The translations under genes and the position numbers were made by a program. Under the pieces are notes generated by a model. It had not been told where the DNA came from and made no database searches. It saw only the letters and a program-made list of their open reading frames with translations. DNA of 64,000 nucleotides from Luzula sylvatica (taxonomy: Eukaryota > Streptophyta > Magnoliopsida > Poales > Juncaceae). Positions 22,911 through 34,797 of the stretch are shown here, piece by piece. The stretch is taken from contig OX326959.1 in NCBI GenBank assembly GCA_946800325.1, positions 39,856,908 to 39,920,907 of the forward strand, given 5' to 3'. The stretch's first letter is position 1. Each line of letters opens with the position of its first letter.

Positions 22911-23285
22911 AAAGCGAGTGAGAGATGTGCTTAGTGTTTTAGGTTTGATGCCTTCGAGTTATGCTGAGGTCAGCATTACACGGTATATTTTAATTTTCAC
23001 CTTTATATAATTTTTATGCAAATTATTAATTTATTATTTTTTGTAATTTGTAAGGTTTTACAACAATTAAGAGAAAAGGCGCTAATAAGAGCCGGTTTAA
23101 CAGAAGCCCACATCGTCGAGAAGATCGAAGAGAGAAATTTAGCGCGAAAAAATAAAAATTATGAGAAGTCTGACGAGATTCGAAGAGAACTAGGAATTGT
23201 TGGTATTGCACTAATGGACGATCCGGATGGTACCACTTGGCGACCTGCCGTGCCTCTTGATTCACAAGAAGCACATACTCTCTGA
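22911..23285 (+). pseudogene. CysRS exon 8 (3' part) and exon 9, recent copy (unit 3)
   Basis: Starts abruptly in exon 8 (22911 equals 9890 of the gene) and carries intron 8 and a complete exon 9 (23055-23285). Only a handful of substitutions separate it from the functional exon 9, for example CACATACT for CACGTACT near the end. It has no upstream exons, promoter or start and cannot encode an enzyme. Its high identity and lack of the Helitron date the block duplication as recent but older than the Helitron insertion. Confidence 0.92.
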
Positions 23286-23867
23286 AAATTATGATGCATC
23301 TAAATTCACGTTTAGAAGAAGGGTTGATTTGTTGTGAGATTCAATTTTGATAAAAAGGAGCGATTCAAAAAAGTTTAATCGTTATTTTTTTTGTGTTCTC
23401 CAAGTATTTCATAATTATCAAAGTAATTTAGTCAAATATGCTTTTTTGTTATTTTTAGTTATATTTATATTATTACGCTTAATTCAATTTGTAGATCTCT
23501 ATTTTTGTTTGCTTTCATACATTTGTATATGTTATTACAAGTTTCTATATTATTATTGATTGTTGACAAAATTGCTAAAAGCCATTCAAATGCACATTAA
23601 TTTAAAACAATATAAACGGTGTATAAAATAGTAAAAACAACAAACATGCTCAATATAATACTTGAAACTTCAACATAAACATAATCATATAAATACCAAT
23701 CCACTAAATACTCGAAACAATCGGCATATACAATGAACATACTATAAACATAAAACATAATCATATAAATAACAACGAACCAAACTATATTTACCCCTAA
23801 AAAAATGTGCAATAAAATAAAATACCACAAACCTATAAGGCATATAATAAAATGTGAGCTCATCTCT

Positions 23868-25038
23868 AGCCGATAAACATCTAAACCATATCGGCAATCT
23901 CAGTTCATTCCTATGCTCAAATTTATGCAATATATACCAAATAATTAATATTGCTCCAAACAATATCGAATAAACAACAAACACAACACCAACAAGAAAT
24001 AAAGCCACAATACACCAAAGTGTAAAAACCCATGAATCAGCAATCGCCACCTGTCCCCGCAATACATGCAATCGTATCGATCCGAGAATCAAACTGTTAT
24101 CTTGCACTTGTACCTTTTGATGCACAGTTGCAAAGATACACATAAAAAAAAGAGACAAAGGAACATGACCGGTACCAGTCTAGATATAACCGTACCGATC
24201 CGATTGGTACTGGCCAGAGCGAGATGCGGTTCTGATTCTTGCACAGCCAAAGGAAACTGGTGCACGGATTCTTCCTCGAGTGGATCGATCTCATCATAAT
24301 GCGGCGACCATGTTGATTCCTGCATAGTAAAAAACTTCAATCAACAAAGCCAAGATAATTTGTTTTTCATTTGATTTTGATATATTTGTCGAATCTTTTT
24401 CTGTTCTTTCTCAAATTGAAATCGAAATTGAACCAAATGTATCATTCAAGAATTCAAATAGAACAGAAAATCATTACACGTGTTCCTATTTCATCATGAA
24501 ACGAACAAACACAATTCGATTCTGAAGTGAAAAACACAGTTAAGTCTGATTCTTTTATCTATTCTTTCTCAAATTCAGTTTGCATGTAAAAAAACACAAT
24601 ATGATTCGTAAAGTCTGATTCTTGTATCTATTATCTTCTTTTCTTTCTCAAATTCAGTTCGTGAGTAAAAGAAAACACAAATCTGATTCATAAAATCCGA
24701 ATCACAAATTTCGAATTATTACCTCAGTGGAATGCTCCCAATTAGATTGAGGTTCAGCCTCATTGATCACGAAATCGTGCTGACCATGTTCTTCGACTCG
24801 ATCTCTTCGATTTATCCTCCCCTGTTAACAAGAACAAATCAAAAGAATTTCAAAATCCGATCTTAATGATTTAAGAGAAAGACTGACATACCCTACGCAT
24901 CAATCGAGACAGAAATCTGCCAGATCGCCTCCATCCATGGCCACTGTGAGCACCGCGTCCACCTCTGCCCTCCTCCGGCAGTGCTGCAGCCGCACGATCC
25001 CCGAAGCAAGGACAGAAACATGCTCGTAAAGAACTCAT
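23868..25038 (-). pseudogene. Orphan membrane protein, copy C (frameshifted)
   Basis: Exon 1 25038-24892 and exon 2 (ending 24723) are open; exon 3 starts at 24319. Within the first membrane segment, near 24143, one net base is missing compared with copy A (CACAT against CACAGC before an A run), shifting the frame. A second single-base loss near 23881 alters the C-terminus. A TATATAA box lies at 25155-25149. It groups with copy A, not with B and D. Confidence 0.8.
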
Positions 25039-26139
25039 TTTTCCGAATCTGGAATCTTGAATTCAGATCGAAAAGACTCAAAATCTTGTTTTTGGCGGAG
25101 TAATTCTGAGTTTTGAATCGAATTGATCGCTCTGATTCTATCGCTGCTTTATATAGAAGAGGAGAAGACAAGTGATTCATCACAGAGCAAAAATATTTAC
25201 AGACAGAGCAACCTACCTTTTGCTTATAGTATTATGTTTACTGTCCTTATATTAATTGTATCTGTGATTAGGCTGAATTAATTCATTTAATATTAACGGG
25301 TAACAAAGATTAAAAACTCTCTCGCTGTGGCGATTTCGTGTGGCCATACTTTTGTCAAGTAAATCTTTTGTTTAAATTGGACTTGTTACATACTTGACTC
25401 TACAGTAATTTATACATATGATTGGAATCATAGCTATTGAACGGTTGAGGATTTATCATGCTTAAATAGTTTTGTTAATCTTTTTTATTGAGTAAATATA
25501 GCTTGTGTCTAAAAATATAAATCGTCTATTTTTTTACTTGTTATGATCAACTACTATTTTTTACAATAATGATCATATAAAAATACGAATTATTATTAAA
25601 AAAATATTTCTAATATTAAAATATGGTACAAAAATATATATCACACACTTAAAAATGTGTTTAATACATCTAAAATTATATATTATACCGTAATCTAAAA
25701 ATATATAAATCAAACATAGTATTGTCCATTAAAAATATATATTGTAAATTTAAAACGATAAAACATATCTAAAAAGATACGTTATACATATTTCATGAAG
25801 TATAATCACAACATGTACTTGACTTGAAAAAATACATACCGTAGTTAAAAAGTCTATTTTAAAAAAAATCTAAAAAAATGTTGGCGGATTTTGTTCGCTG
25901 AAACTTGGCAGAAAAATCATTTAATTTTAATGGTAATTTATTGTTTGTCTCCTTCTAAGATTTCGATTACCTATTTTTTTTTTTTAGTGTATTACTATCA
26001 TATAATATGGTAGTTTTTACATAAAATGATAACTAATTTTTTTTTTCTGCCATAAGATTTCAAATTAAGCATTCTTATAGGAAGTATCGTGTTAAACCTT
26101 GTTGTCGATCTATAATCCACATCTTCTCGATTTATAATT

Positions 26140-26432
26140 ATTTTACAGTATGATAATAAATGACTCATTTTTTTAATCAAATAAAAATACTTATATTACT
26201 ATAAATATACAATGATATATATGTCAATAACACATTTTTACAAAAAAATAACAACACTGTTATATCGTTGTTACTCGCAATAGTTCATGCAAAATCAAAT
26301 ATAAAAATAGCGAACCATATAATATTTGTATTCACTATACATTTTTTGATTATACAATACTACTATTTTTATGCATTTTAAATGTAACGAAAATTATAAA
26401 TAATATCACATTTAGTGCAAAATTATAAAAAA
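26140..26432 (+). repeat. Dispersed repeat, copy 2
   Basis: Moderately diverged match to 5690-6000. It ends exactly where the Helitron-like 3' terminus starts, so the Helitron inserted into or beside this repeat. Confidence 0.6.
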
Positions 26433-27311
26433 CTAGTTCCCCTCCGCCCTATTGAGCGGGAGTCTTCGAGTTGTCTCTGCTTTGAGGCATGCAAATTTCC
26501 TATCAAACAAATTAAATCCTACCAAAACACGCGAGAAGAAAATCTAAGTTAAAAAATAAAAAATTACAATCGCAAACAACATAATTACCCACAAAATTAA
26601 AATATTTACTTTTGAGTCCATAAGTACATAAATACCCTAAATCGAACTAATAATATAAGCCCTTGTTCTTCTATTTCGAGTTGTAGGACTTGTCTATTTT
26701 CTGTTGTGTCGATATTTTGCATGACATCATATACCTGGTACGGAAAGAAGCACATTTAAGCTTAATTTGACATGGCGCTTAATTATTTCATAAACTAAAT
26801 CCCAGAATTATTAAGTTCATAATATTAATCACGTACATAAGAACTCGAAAGAATGATTATGGCGGGGCCGCACCTGGTCTTACATGGACCGGATCCAAAT
26901 GTTCAGTCTCCGTACCGCCTTTTTGAGCTCCACCGCCTTTAACTACTTGTTTTTCATTTCTAAACTCGCATTGTTCGATTCACGGTTATCTCGGCAAATT
27001 GGCGGGCTCAGAAGAAGTGGATTAGGGATCTGGTATCTTTCTCTTGCTCGCTGTCTCCATATGTCATGTGAGTGGTGTCAATTTGTATCATGTGAACCCT
27101 CGCGACTCAATATTATATTCACAATCCCTTTTAAAAGAAATAAATTTAGTTTTAGTAATATATTTGTGTTTCTGACTGGACCAAGTGAAAAGATATGGTA
27201 AATTATTATTTTACCCTTCGTATGCTAGGTGGTTGCAAGTGATGCCAATCCAGATATTCTTCCCCATACCAAGTTGATGACATCCTCTCTCAGTTCTTCA
27301 TCAATCTATAA
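26433..27311 (-). mobile_element. Helitron-like element, only the 3' terminus is clear
   Basis: On the minus strand the sequence ends GGAGGGGAACTAG followed by T, with a GC-rich imperfect hairpin just before (CCGC...GCGG within 26443-26461). That matches a Helitron 3' end. The 5' terminus was not found; the right limit is set at the start of recognisable membrane-gene sequence and is a guess. No helicase ORF is present. A GC-rich patch at 26860-27060 may be a captured gene fragment. Confidence 0.5.
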
Positions 27312-27432
27312 AACATCAAATATAACCGTATCGGTCCGATTGGTACTGGCCAGAGCGAGATGCGGCCTGATTCTTGCACAGTAAAAGGAAACTGGTGCAC
27401 GGATTCTTCCTCGAGTGGATCGATCTCATCGT
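27312..27432 (-). pseudogene. Fragment of membrane-gene exon 3 fused to CysRS exon 9
   Basis: About 120 bp match the acidic start of exon 3 of the membrane gene (compare 24182-24298), with a 2-bp loss. It joins directly to CysRS exon-9 sequence at 27433. In intact units these two sequences are over 700 bp apart and in the opposite order. Confidence 0.75.
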
Positions 27433-27640
27433 AAATGAGCTAATAAGAGTCGGTTTAACAGAAGCCCACATCGTCGAGAAGATTGAAGAGAGAAATTTAG
27501 CGCGAAAAATAAAAATTATGATAAATCTGACGAGATTCGAAGAGAACTAGCAATTGTTGGTATTGCACTGATGGACGATCCGGATGGTACCACTTGGCGA
27601 CCTTCCATCCCTCTTGATTCACAAGAAGCACATACTTGAT
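27433..27640 (+). pseudogene. CysRS exon 9 scrap (unit 4)
   Basis: Begins in the middle of exon 9 (GAGCTAATAAGAG) and runs to the equivalent of the stop. Frame is lost by a missing base in the AAAAATAAAAATT run. The downstream flank continues to membrane gene copy D as in the other units. Confidence 0.88.
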
Positions 27641-28128
27641 TTACTTTAGAAGTAGGGTTGATTTGTTGTGAGATTCAATTATGATAAAAACGCGCTATTC
27701 GAATAAGTCTAATTGTTAATTGTTTTTGTTTTCTCCAAGTATTTCATAATTATCAAAGTAATATAGTCAAGTATGATTTTTTTTTTAAATTACATTTATA
27801 CTATTTCGAATAATTCAATTTGTAGATCTCTATATTCGTTTGCTTTCTTATAAGTTTTTATATTATTATTGCTTGTTGATAAGCTTGCTAAAAGCCATCA
27901 AAATGCACATTAATTTAAAACAATATAAATGGTGTATAAAATAGTAAAAACAATAAGCAAGCTCACATAATACTTGAAACTTCTAAACATAAACATAATC
28001 ATATAAATACCAATCAACTAAATACTTGAAACGGTCAATATATACAATGAACATACTAAAAACATAAAACATGATCGTGCAATAAAATAAGATAGCACAA
28101 ACCTATAAGACACATAATAAATGTATGC

Positions 28129-29322
28129 TCATCTCGAGCCGACAAACCTCCTAAACCATCTCGGCAATCTCAGTTCATCCCTATGCTCAAATTTATGCAA
28201 TATATACCAAATAATTAATATTGCTCCAAACAATATCGAATAAACAACAAACACAACACCTACAAGAAATAAAACCACAACACACCAAAGTGCAAAAACC
28301 CATGAATCAGCAACTGCCACCTGTCCCCGCGAAGAACTCAATACATCCAATCGTATCGATCCAAAAATCAAACTGTTATCTTGCACTTGTACATTTTGGT
28401 GCACATTTGCAAAGATACACAGCAAAAAAAAGAGACAAAGGAACATGATAATCAGTACCAGTCTAGATATAACCGTACCGGTCTGGTTGGTACTGGCCGG
28501 AGCGAGATGTGGTTCTGGTTCCTGCACAGTAAAAGGAAACTGCTGCGTGGATTCTTCCTCGAGTAGACCGATCTGCTCGTAACGCGGCGTCCATGTTGAT
28601 TCCTGCACCACAGTAAAAAAATTTAATCAACAAAGCCAAGATCATTTGTTTTTCATTTGATTTTGATATGTTTGTCGAATCTTTTTCTGTTCTTGTTCAA
28701 ATTCAAATAGAAATTGAAGCAAATATATCATTCAAGAATTCAAGAAAATCAGAAAATCAGTATACTATGTGCCTATTTCATCCTGAAAACAATTCGATTC
28801 AAAAGTGTCTTGATTCTTTTATCTATTTTTCTCAAATCCAGTTCGAAAGTAAAAGAAACACAATTTGATTCATAAATTCTGATTCTTTTATCTTGTCTTT
28901 TCTTTTCTTTCTCAAATTTAGTTCTTAAGAAAAAAAGAACACAAAATCTGATTCATAAAGTCCGAATCACAAATTTCGAATCAACATAGAAATTCATTAC
29001 CTGAGTGGAAAGCTCCCAATCAGAGTGAGGTCCTGTCTCATAAATCAAGATATCTTGCCAACCTTGTTCTTGGTCTCGATCTCTTCGATGTCCCCTCCCC
29101 TGTTAACAAGAACAAAACAAAAGAATTTCAAAAATCCGATCTTAATGATTTGATTTGATAGATAAACAGACATACCCTACGCATCAATCGCGACAAAAAT
29201 CTGCCAGAACGCCTCCAGCGATGGCCACTGTGATGACCACGTCCACCTCTGGCCTCCTCCGGCAGTGCTGCAGCCGCACGATCCCCGAAGCATGGACAGA
29301 AACATGCACGTAAAGAACTCAT
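28129..29322 (-). CDS. Orphan small membrane protein, copy D (intact)
   Basis: Exons 29322-29176, 29099-29001 and 28602-28129, 239 residues, same exon lengths as copy B (147, 99, 474 nt). Differences from B are a few residues, for example V for P before the first membrane helix and V for I near the C-terminus. It carries the same Cys cluster, Arg/Gly-rich N-terminus, acidic segment and hydrophobic stretches. Function is unknown. Both reading frames stayed open after duplication, which argues for retention, though the duplication is young and neutral survival is possible. Confidence 0.7.
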
Positions 29323-29441
29323 TTTTTCCAAATCTGGAATCTTGAATTCAGATCGAAAAGACTCAAAATCTTGTTTTTGGCGGAGTAATTGTGAGTTTTG
29401 ATTTTGAATCGAATTGATTGCTCTCTGATTCTATCCCTGCT

Positions 29442-29448
29442 TTATATA
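29442..29448 (-). promoter_or_regulatory. TATA box of copy D
   Basis: TATATAA on the minus strand about 120 bp upstream of the ATG, same context as in copies A, B and C. Confidence 0.65.
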
Positions 29449-30001
29449 GGAGAGGAGAAGATCACAGAGCAATAATCTTTACAGACAGAGCAACATGCAT
29501 TTATCTTATAGTATTATGTTTATTGTCCTTATAGTAATTGTATCTGTGATTACTGTTAAAATAATTCATTTAATTTGAGCGGGTAACAAAACAGAAAATC
29601 TCTCTGTGGCAATTTTCGTGTGGCCATACTTTTGTCAAGTAAATATTTTGTTTAAATTGGACTCCTTACATACTTCACAGTAGAGAAATTGATACATATG
29701 ATTGGATTCATAACTCGTTAAATACTCGTGATCTTAAATTAGATTTAATGGTTGACATTTTACCATGGTTAAATTTAAATAGTTTGGTTAATTTTTTTAT
29801 TAAGTAAATATAGTTTGTAAGTATAAAAATAAAATTTTCTATTTTGCTATTTTCTATTTGGCTTAAATAAAATTATCATTTTACCATGCTTAAATAAAAT
29901 TATCTATTTTGTTAATCTTTTTTATTATCTATTTTGTTAAATAGTAATTGTATATGTTATTAGATTCTTTATATTTATTTTCATTAAAATAATATAATCA
30001 T

Positions 30002-31192
30002 GTCGTATCATATATAATTTTAAAAAACATAAAAAAAAAATTATTAAAAGGAGAGGGCTTTCACATCCCCCATCCAGTTTTGCTTTCTATTATTCTAAAA
30101 AAAAATTGTTTACACTGAGTTTTTACTCTTAACAATAAAAACAATATACACACCCTTACATAGTTTGGAAAAGGAATAAGGTGTATATTGTAAAATAGTC
30201 ATTCTAGAGTCTTTCTTTGCAGCGCAATCCAATCCGCTTGCTTTGCGTTCGGTTCACTTTCGATACCCCCGAAGCCCTCCTAGACCACGCACTAAGTTTT
30301 TCTCGGTCTATCCCCACCCGGTCCATTTGCTTTTAGTCGAGTAGAAACCTTATCTTTTCCTTTTCCGAACCCTAGTTCCATCTCGCTTCCTCTTTCTTTC
30401 CTTAGTTCTCGTTCTTTCTTCTTTCTCGCTTCATGTATTTTTTTTAAATGCTCATTAAAAAACATAAAAATGTATATAAACATATTAATTATCACGTGAG
30501 TACGTATAAATAATTGATTAATGATATTTCTTTTAATAAATGTTTTTTAGGTGTTGCTTGATTTGAAAAAAATGAAGGAGAATAACAAAGAAGGAGAAGC
30601 ACCAAGAGAAAAAAAGTTTTACCTTTTTTTTGTGATTTAAAAAAAAGTTTTACCTTTTTTTTGTGATGTTATTTTTCTCTCTCCTTTCATGTTGGTTTCA
30701 ATTAGTAGTTTTTTTTAGTGCATTTTATATTTTCTTATTATGATACAATGTAAGTTTAGTTCTTATATTTTAACACGTAAAGTCTACGGATTTCTTAAAA
30801 AAAATTTCTCAATTTATTACATGATTTTAGGTGTCGATTTCCTTTACCTTCGTTTTTTTTCCTTCTTTACTCTCAAATTAAGCGTCAGAACAAATTATTT
30901 TTTTTCTTTTTTAGGAGATATTTGTATGTTTCGCTATTGAATCAAAATAATCAGTATATCAAACCATCCTTCAAACCTTGTTAAATTGTATATTCATGCA
31001 AAATATTTTTTTGGCATCATTTCTGTTGTATTTTTTTATGTTATAAATGATTGTAGATTGTAAAATTGTTGCATATTTGTCTCATTTACTATTATAAGAA
31101 AATTCGCATGAATTTTTATTCAAAAAATTCAATGGAGGCAGTTTCATCTACTTAAGTGTGATGTCTAAGTGAGAACAGAAAAGAATGACGAT
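30002..31192. other. Intergenic, T-rich, no gene seen
   Basis: Contains a small direct repeat of GTTTTACCTTTTTTTTGTGAT (about 30615 and 30648) and homopolymer runs. Open frames are short and low-complexity. Confidence 0.5.
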
Positions 31193-31200
31193 CTCTTTCA

Positions 31201-31414
31201 CAGTGACGAATCTATTAAGGGACTAGGGGGACAGTTGTCCCCCCTAGATTTTTGAACGGTAGTATATATATATATGTGATTATGTCACTATATTTTACGA
31301 TAGAACTGTAAAATTATGTACTATCGTCCCCTCCCCCAAATTTTTTTGAAAATTCCTCACAGTCGCTCTCCTAGATTATCTCCCCCCATTGATTTGAGGC
31401 AAGATCCGTCACTG
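31201..31414. mobile_element. hAT MITE, 214 bp, with perfect 8-bp target duplication
   Basis: Starts CAGTGACGAATCT and ends AGATCCGTCACTG. CTCTTTCA flanks both sides (31193-31200 and 31415-31422). The inner ends have GGGGGACAG and CCCCCC runs, a look shared by plant hAT (Tip100-type) MITEs. Confidence 0.9.
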
Positions 31415-31422
31415 CTCTTTCA

Positions 31423-31990
31423 TATCTCAAATGGTAATATAAAGTCCATTTCAAATTATCACTAGGGTTAGGTGTTAATTTGAGTCAAAATAACCAATAC
31501 CTTTCTCAAATGGTAATATATGGGGTCCTCCAAACTCATCGAACATTTTTGGTGAAGTGAAAAAACAAAAATTAAGTAAATTGATTCAATTAACAGTTTA
31601 ATCGATCGTTGTCAATTAACATGTATTAATATTAATATTTTAAAATTATTGACGTGTTTATTAAACAGGTCAATCAATATTTAATTGGATGAATTAAATA
31701 TACTAGTTAACTCACCCAATCTTTTTTGTCACCTGATATTGGAATGAGAGTGGAAGGCAAAGTATATTTCTTTCTCAAATCATCAAATGAACATGTTACC
31801 AAAAGACCAAAAGCAAAAAGAAAAAGTAGAAGGAAAAGTTTTTTTCGCATAAACCCTCTATTAAGAAACCCTCTATTAAGAAAAGAATTACTTCACTCGG
31901 GTCACACTACCTTTTATAAACTAACCAAACACCAAAGATTATCACAACAATACATAATCTTATCTATATCAAAACTTAACCGATCAGACC
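31423..31990 (+). promoter_or_regulatory. Upstream region of the first ankyrin-PGG gene
   Basis: A TATAAA box is at 31915-31920, 71 bp before the ATG; the paralogue at 52108 has TATAAA at 52031-52036, a matching spacing. A short direct repeat AACCCTCTATTAAGAA occurs twice near 31853-31880. Confidence 0.6.
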
Positions 31991-33914
31991 ATGAATCCTG
32001 ATATACCAAACACATCCTATAATATCAAAATAGATTTGCCCATGGAAGATAGGTTGTTCGAAGCGTGCTCATCGGGGGACGTTAGAGAACTCAAGGATAT
32101 GGTGTCTCGTGGTGTAGAAATTTTGCTCGGAACAACGCCTCAGAATAACACGTGTCTTCACATATCGGCTATGTTTGGGCACGAAGAATTTTCCAAGGAA
32201 GTCGTCGCATTAAACCAATCTCTACTTACCAGTGTTAATTTACATGGCGAAACTCCATTGATAATCGCCGTGACAATGGGTTCTTCTTCTTTAGCGGAAA
32301 CTTTGATGAAGAATAAGACCCAATTAAGAGAGATGCTCTTAAAAGCCGACAAAAATGGAAATAATGCATTGCATCATGCCCTACGAAACGGACAAACAAA
32401 CCTAGCTTTAGCGATGATAATAGCCGAACCGCTCTTATCACGACAGATGAACAAGATGAACGAGTCTCCCATGTTTATTGCGGCATCGAGAGGCTTCACC
32501 GATGTCCTCAAGAAGTTGTTAGAAATTCCTTTCTCAGAGCATCAGGGACCCTATGGTAGAAATGCTCTACACGCTGCCATGTTTGCCGGCAATGTAGGTA
32601 AGAACAAATGCATAAATGATTGTATGTAGATTGATTTTTTTTTCTCTTTCTAATAAGTAGTTTTTTTGTAGGCATTACTGAAATACTTATGGAGAAGCGC
32701 CCGAAACTAGCTCACGAAATGGATCAGTCTAAGTGCCCTCCACTTCACTATGGTGTAGTTTATGACAGAAAAGATTTGGTACGTGCAATACTAGAGCGTG
32801 ATGCTTCTCTAGGCTACGTAGTCAACAACAACAGAGTGTCTTATCTTAATTTAGCGGCATTTCGAGGCAATGTGAAGGCCGCTGAGGAGATCCTGCGACA
32901 TTGCCCTGACGCTCCGTATTGTGATGAATCTGGTTGGAGCACTCTTCACGTGGCAATAACCGAAGATAAAACCGAGTTTGTAGAGTTCATCCTAAGAACC
33001 CCGCAACTAATCAAACATGTAATTAACATGCGCGAGCCTCGTGGTAATGGAGACACTGCCTTACATATTGCCGTTCGAAAGAGTCATTCTAAGATCGTGC
33101 GCGCACTTTTGGCTCACAAAGGCATAGACCCTACAATTATGAACAACAATGGCGAATGGCCAGTCGATGTGGTCTTTGACAAGAGCAAGCACGCCAACAC
33201 TTTAAATTGGGTATGTCATGAATAAATTAATTAATTAATTTCCTGTATTTACAATCTACCGTGGAGCTGCTAATTGCCATTTTTTTAGTTGTCCTTTTAC
33301 TCATAACTCTTATCATGCAGAATGAAATCTTGTTGTTACTCGCGAAAGCAGATCCAAACGCTCACATGAACCTTTATCGCAATCTTGCCAAGAAAGACTT
33401 AACCGAGAAAGCGATAGAACAAATCAAGTCCCTAACCGAGACATATACGAGCAACACTTCTCTCATAGCAATCCTCATAGCCACGATTACTTTTGCTGCT
33501 GCTTTTACCTTGCCGGGAGGATACAGTAGTAAGCAAGGGAGGGAAGGACTTCCAATTATGGCAAAAAAGTTTGTATTTAAGGTTTTTATTATATCGGATA
33601 CGCTGGCAATGTGCTCCTCACTCGCAGTTGCATTTACATGTATCTTGGCTAGATGGGAGGATCTTGATTTCTTACTCCATTACCGATCATCTACTAAAAA
33701 GATGATGTGGTTTGCATACATGGCAACTCTCGTGGCATTCGCGACCGGATTTTACACCGTCGTGGCCCCTACTTGCTTGTGGCTTGCGATTTCAGTTTGT
33801 TCGCTATGTTTTAGTCTTCCAGTTCTTACCAATTTATTAGGGGAATGGCCTATTTACAAACTTCGATTTCGGTTGGGTCACGCTTTCAAATACGATATCC
33901 TTGATATCGTCTAG
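31991..33914 (+). CDS. Ankyrin repeat protein with PGG domain (ACD6/ITN1-like), copy 1
   Basis: Exons 31991-32597, 32672-33210 and 33321-33914 give 579 residues. Ankyrin repeats fill residues about 18-375, seen as repeated TPLIIA, NALHHA, SPMFIAASRG, TLHVAI and TALHIAV motifs. The C-terminal PGG domain follows, with the LPGG motif at about 446-449 after a hydrophobic helix and three more hydrophobic segments, so the protein is probably anchored in the plasma or endomembrane with the repeats cytosolic. Relatives such as ACD6 and ITN1 act in defence and salt stress; the role here is inferred from family only. Exon 1 and exon 3 have exactly the same lengths (607 and 594 nt) as in the paralogue at 52108. 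Confidence 0.93.
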
Positions 33915-34319
33915 AAAGGGGTTGATTTATGTGTGGTTTGCTGATCGTGTTTGTCGAAGTATGAGTTGTTTGTTCTCTTAATTATATTTTGTTTGTTTTC
34001 ATGCGTGTTAGAGAAATTTTATTTATTTGAATACAAGATTTAAATTTTGTTTGAATAGGTTTTTTTTGTTTAAATCGATAAATTTATTGGGAGTTTCTAT
34101 CTAAGTCGATTTTTTTTCATTCTTTATTCAAAATTCAAAAGGATATTTTAGGTATTTTTCAATCGTCGCTATTAATTGATTATGTACGGGGATTTCTATT
34201 TGTTGCAACTAGATCTCGCTAGTTCGTCCGCCACCAATTAGGTCATGCCACGTGACAATTATTTTGTATGATTGTGTGACTAAAAATATATTAAAAGATA
34301 GTCAATTGCCATCTCTAGC

Positions 34320-34797
34320 TCTCGATGAACTAGCTAAACCACCTCGGCAATCTCAACTCTGAAATTGATGCATTATATACCAAATGATCAAAATCGCTCC
34401 ACACAATCCATCGAGTATCAAATAAACAATATACGCACAACCTATAGATAATACAGTCGCGATACATCAATGTGCATAAAACCCACAAATAGTCAATTGC
34501 CACCTGTTCAAGATCAGATCAAAATCCATTAAAAAAAAACATCCGATCAAAACCAAACTGATATCTTGCACTTCTAACGGTGTTTGCATGTTCACAAATA
34601 TGCACGACAGAAAGAACACACAGAGCAACATAACCGGTACCATTCTAGGTTTAACTGTACCGGTCCGATGGTACTGGTCAGAGCAAGACGGGGCTCTGAT
34701 TCCTGTACAGTAAAAGGAATCAATTGCACGGATTCTTCCTCTTCCTTTTCATAAAACAGGTCAGGTTGGGGCGCTACTTTCACTCCTGATCTCCTCC
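34320..34797 (-). pseudogene. Orphan membrane protein, decayed copy E (exon 3)
   Basis: Lower-identity match to exon 3 of copies A-D, including the acidic EEEES start, a PFTVQESEPRLAL-like segment and the HHLGNLN-like C-terminal coding stretch read from the opposite end. Several indels break the frame, and exons 1 and 2 are not recognisable. It lies outside the block duplication and is older than it. Confidence 0.8.

Larger units (their letters stand above)
22911..30001. repeat. Tandem segmental duplication, block 2
   Basis: Second copy of the tract that begins at 9890. It ends at about 30001, where sequence matching the upstream flank of copy B (to 22909) stops. It contains a CysRS end, membrane gene copy C, a divergent middle (26108-27432), a CysRS exon-9 scrap and membrane gene copy D. 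It has neither the Helitron nor the 1.5-kb insertion of block 1. Confidence 0.88.

Noticed and set aside
23016..23285. Open CysRS exon 9 in block 2 as a separate small gene
   Set aside because: It starts within intron 8 sequence, has no promoter, and is a copy of the last exon only.
26884..27201. 105-codon plus-strand ORF in a GC-richer patch
   Set aside because: No recognisable domain, lies in the probable Helitron body, could be part of a captured fragment on either strand; not enough to call a gene.
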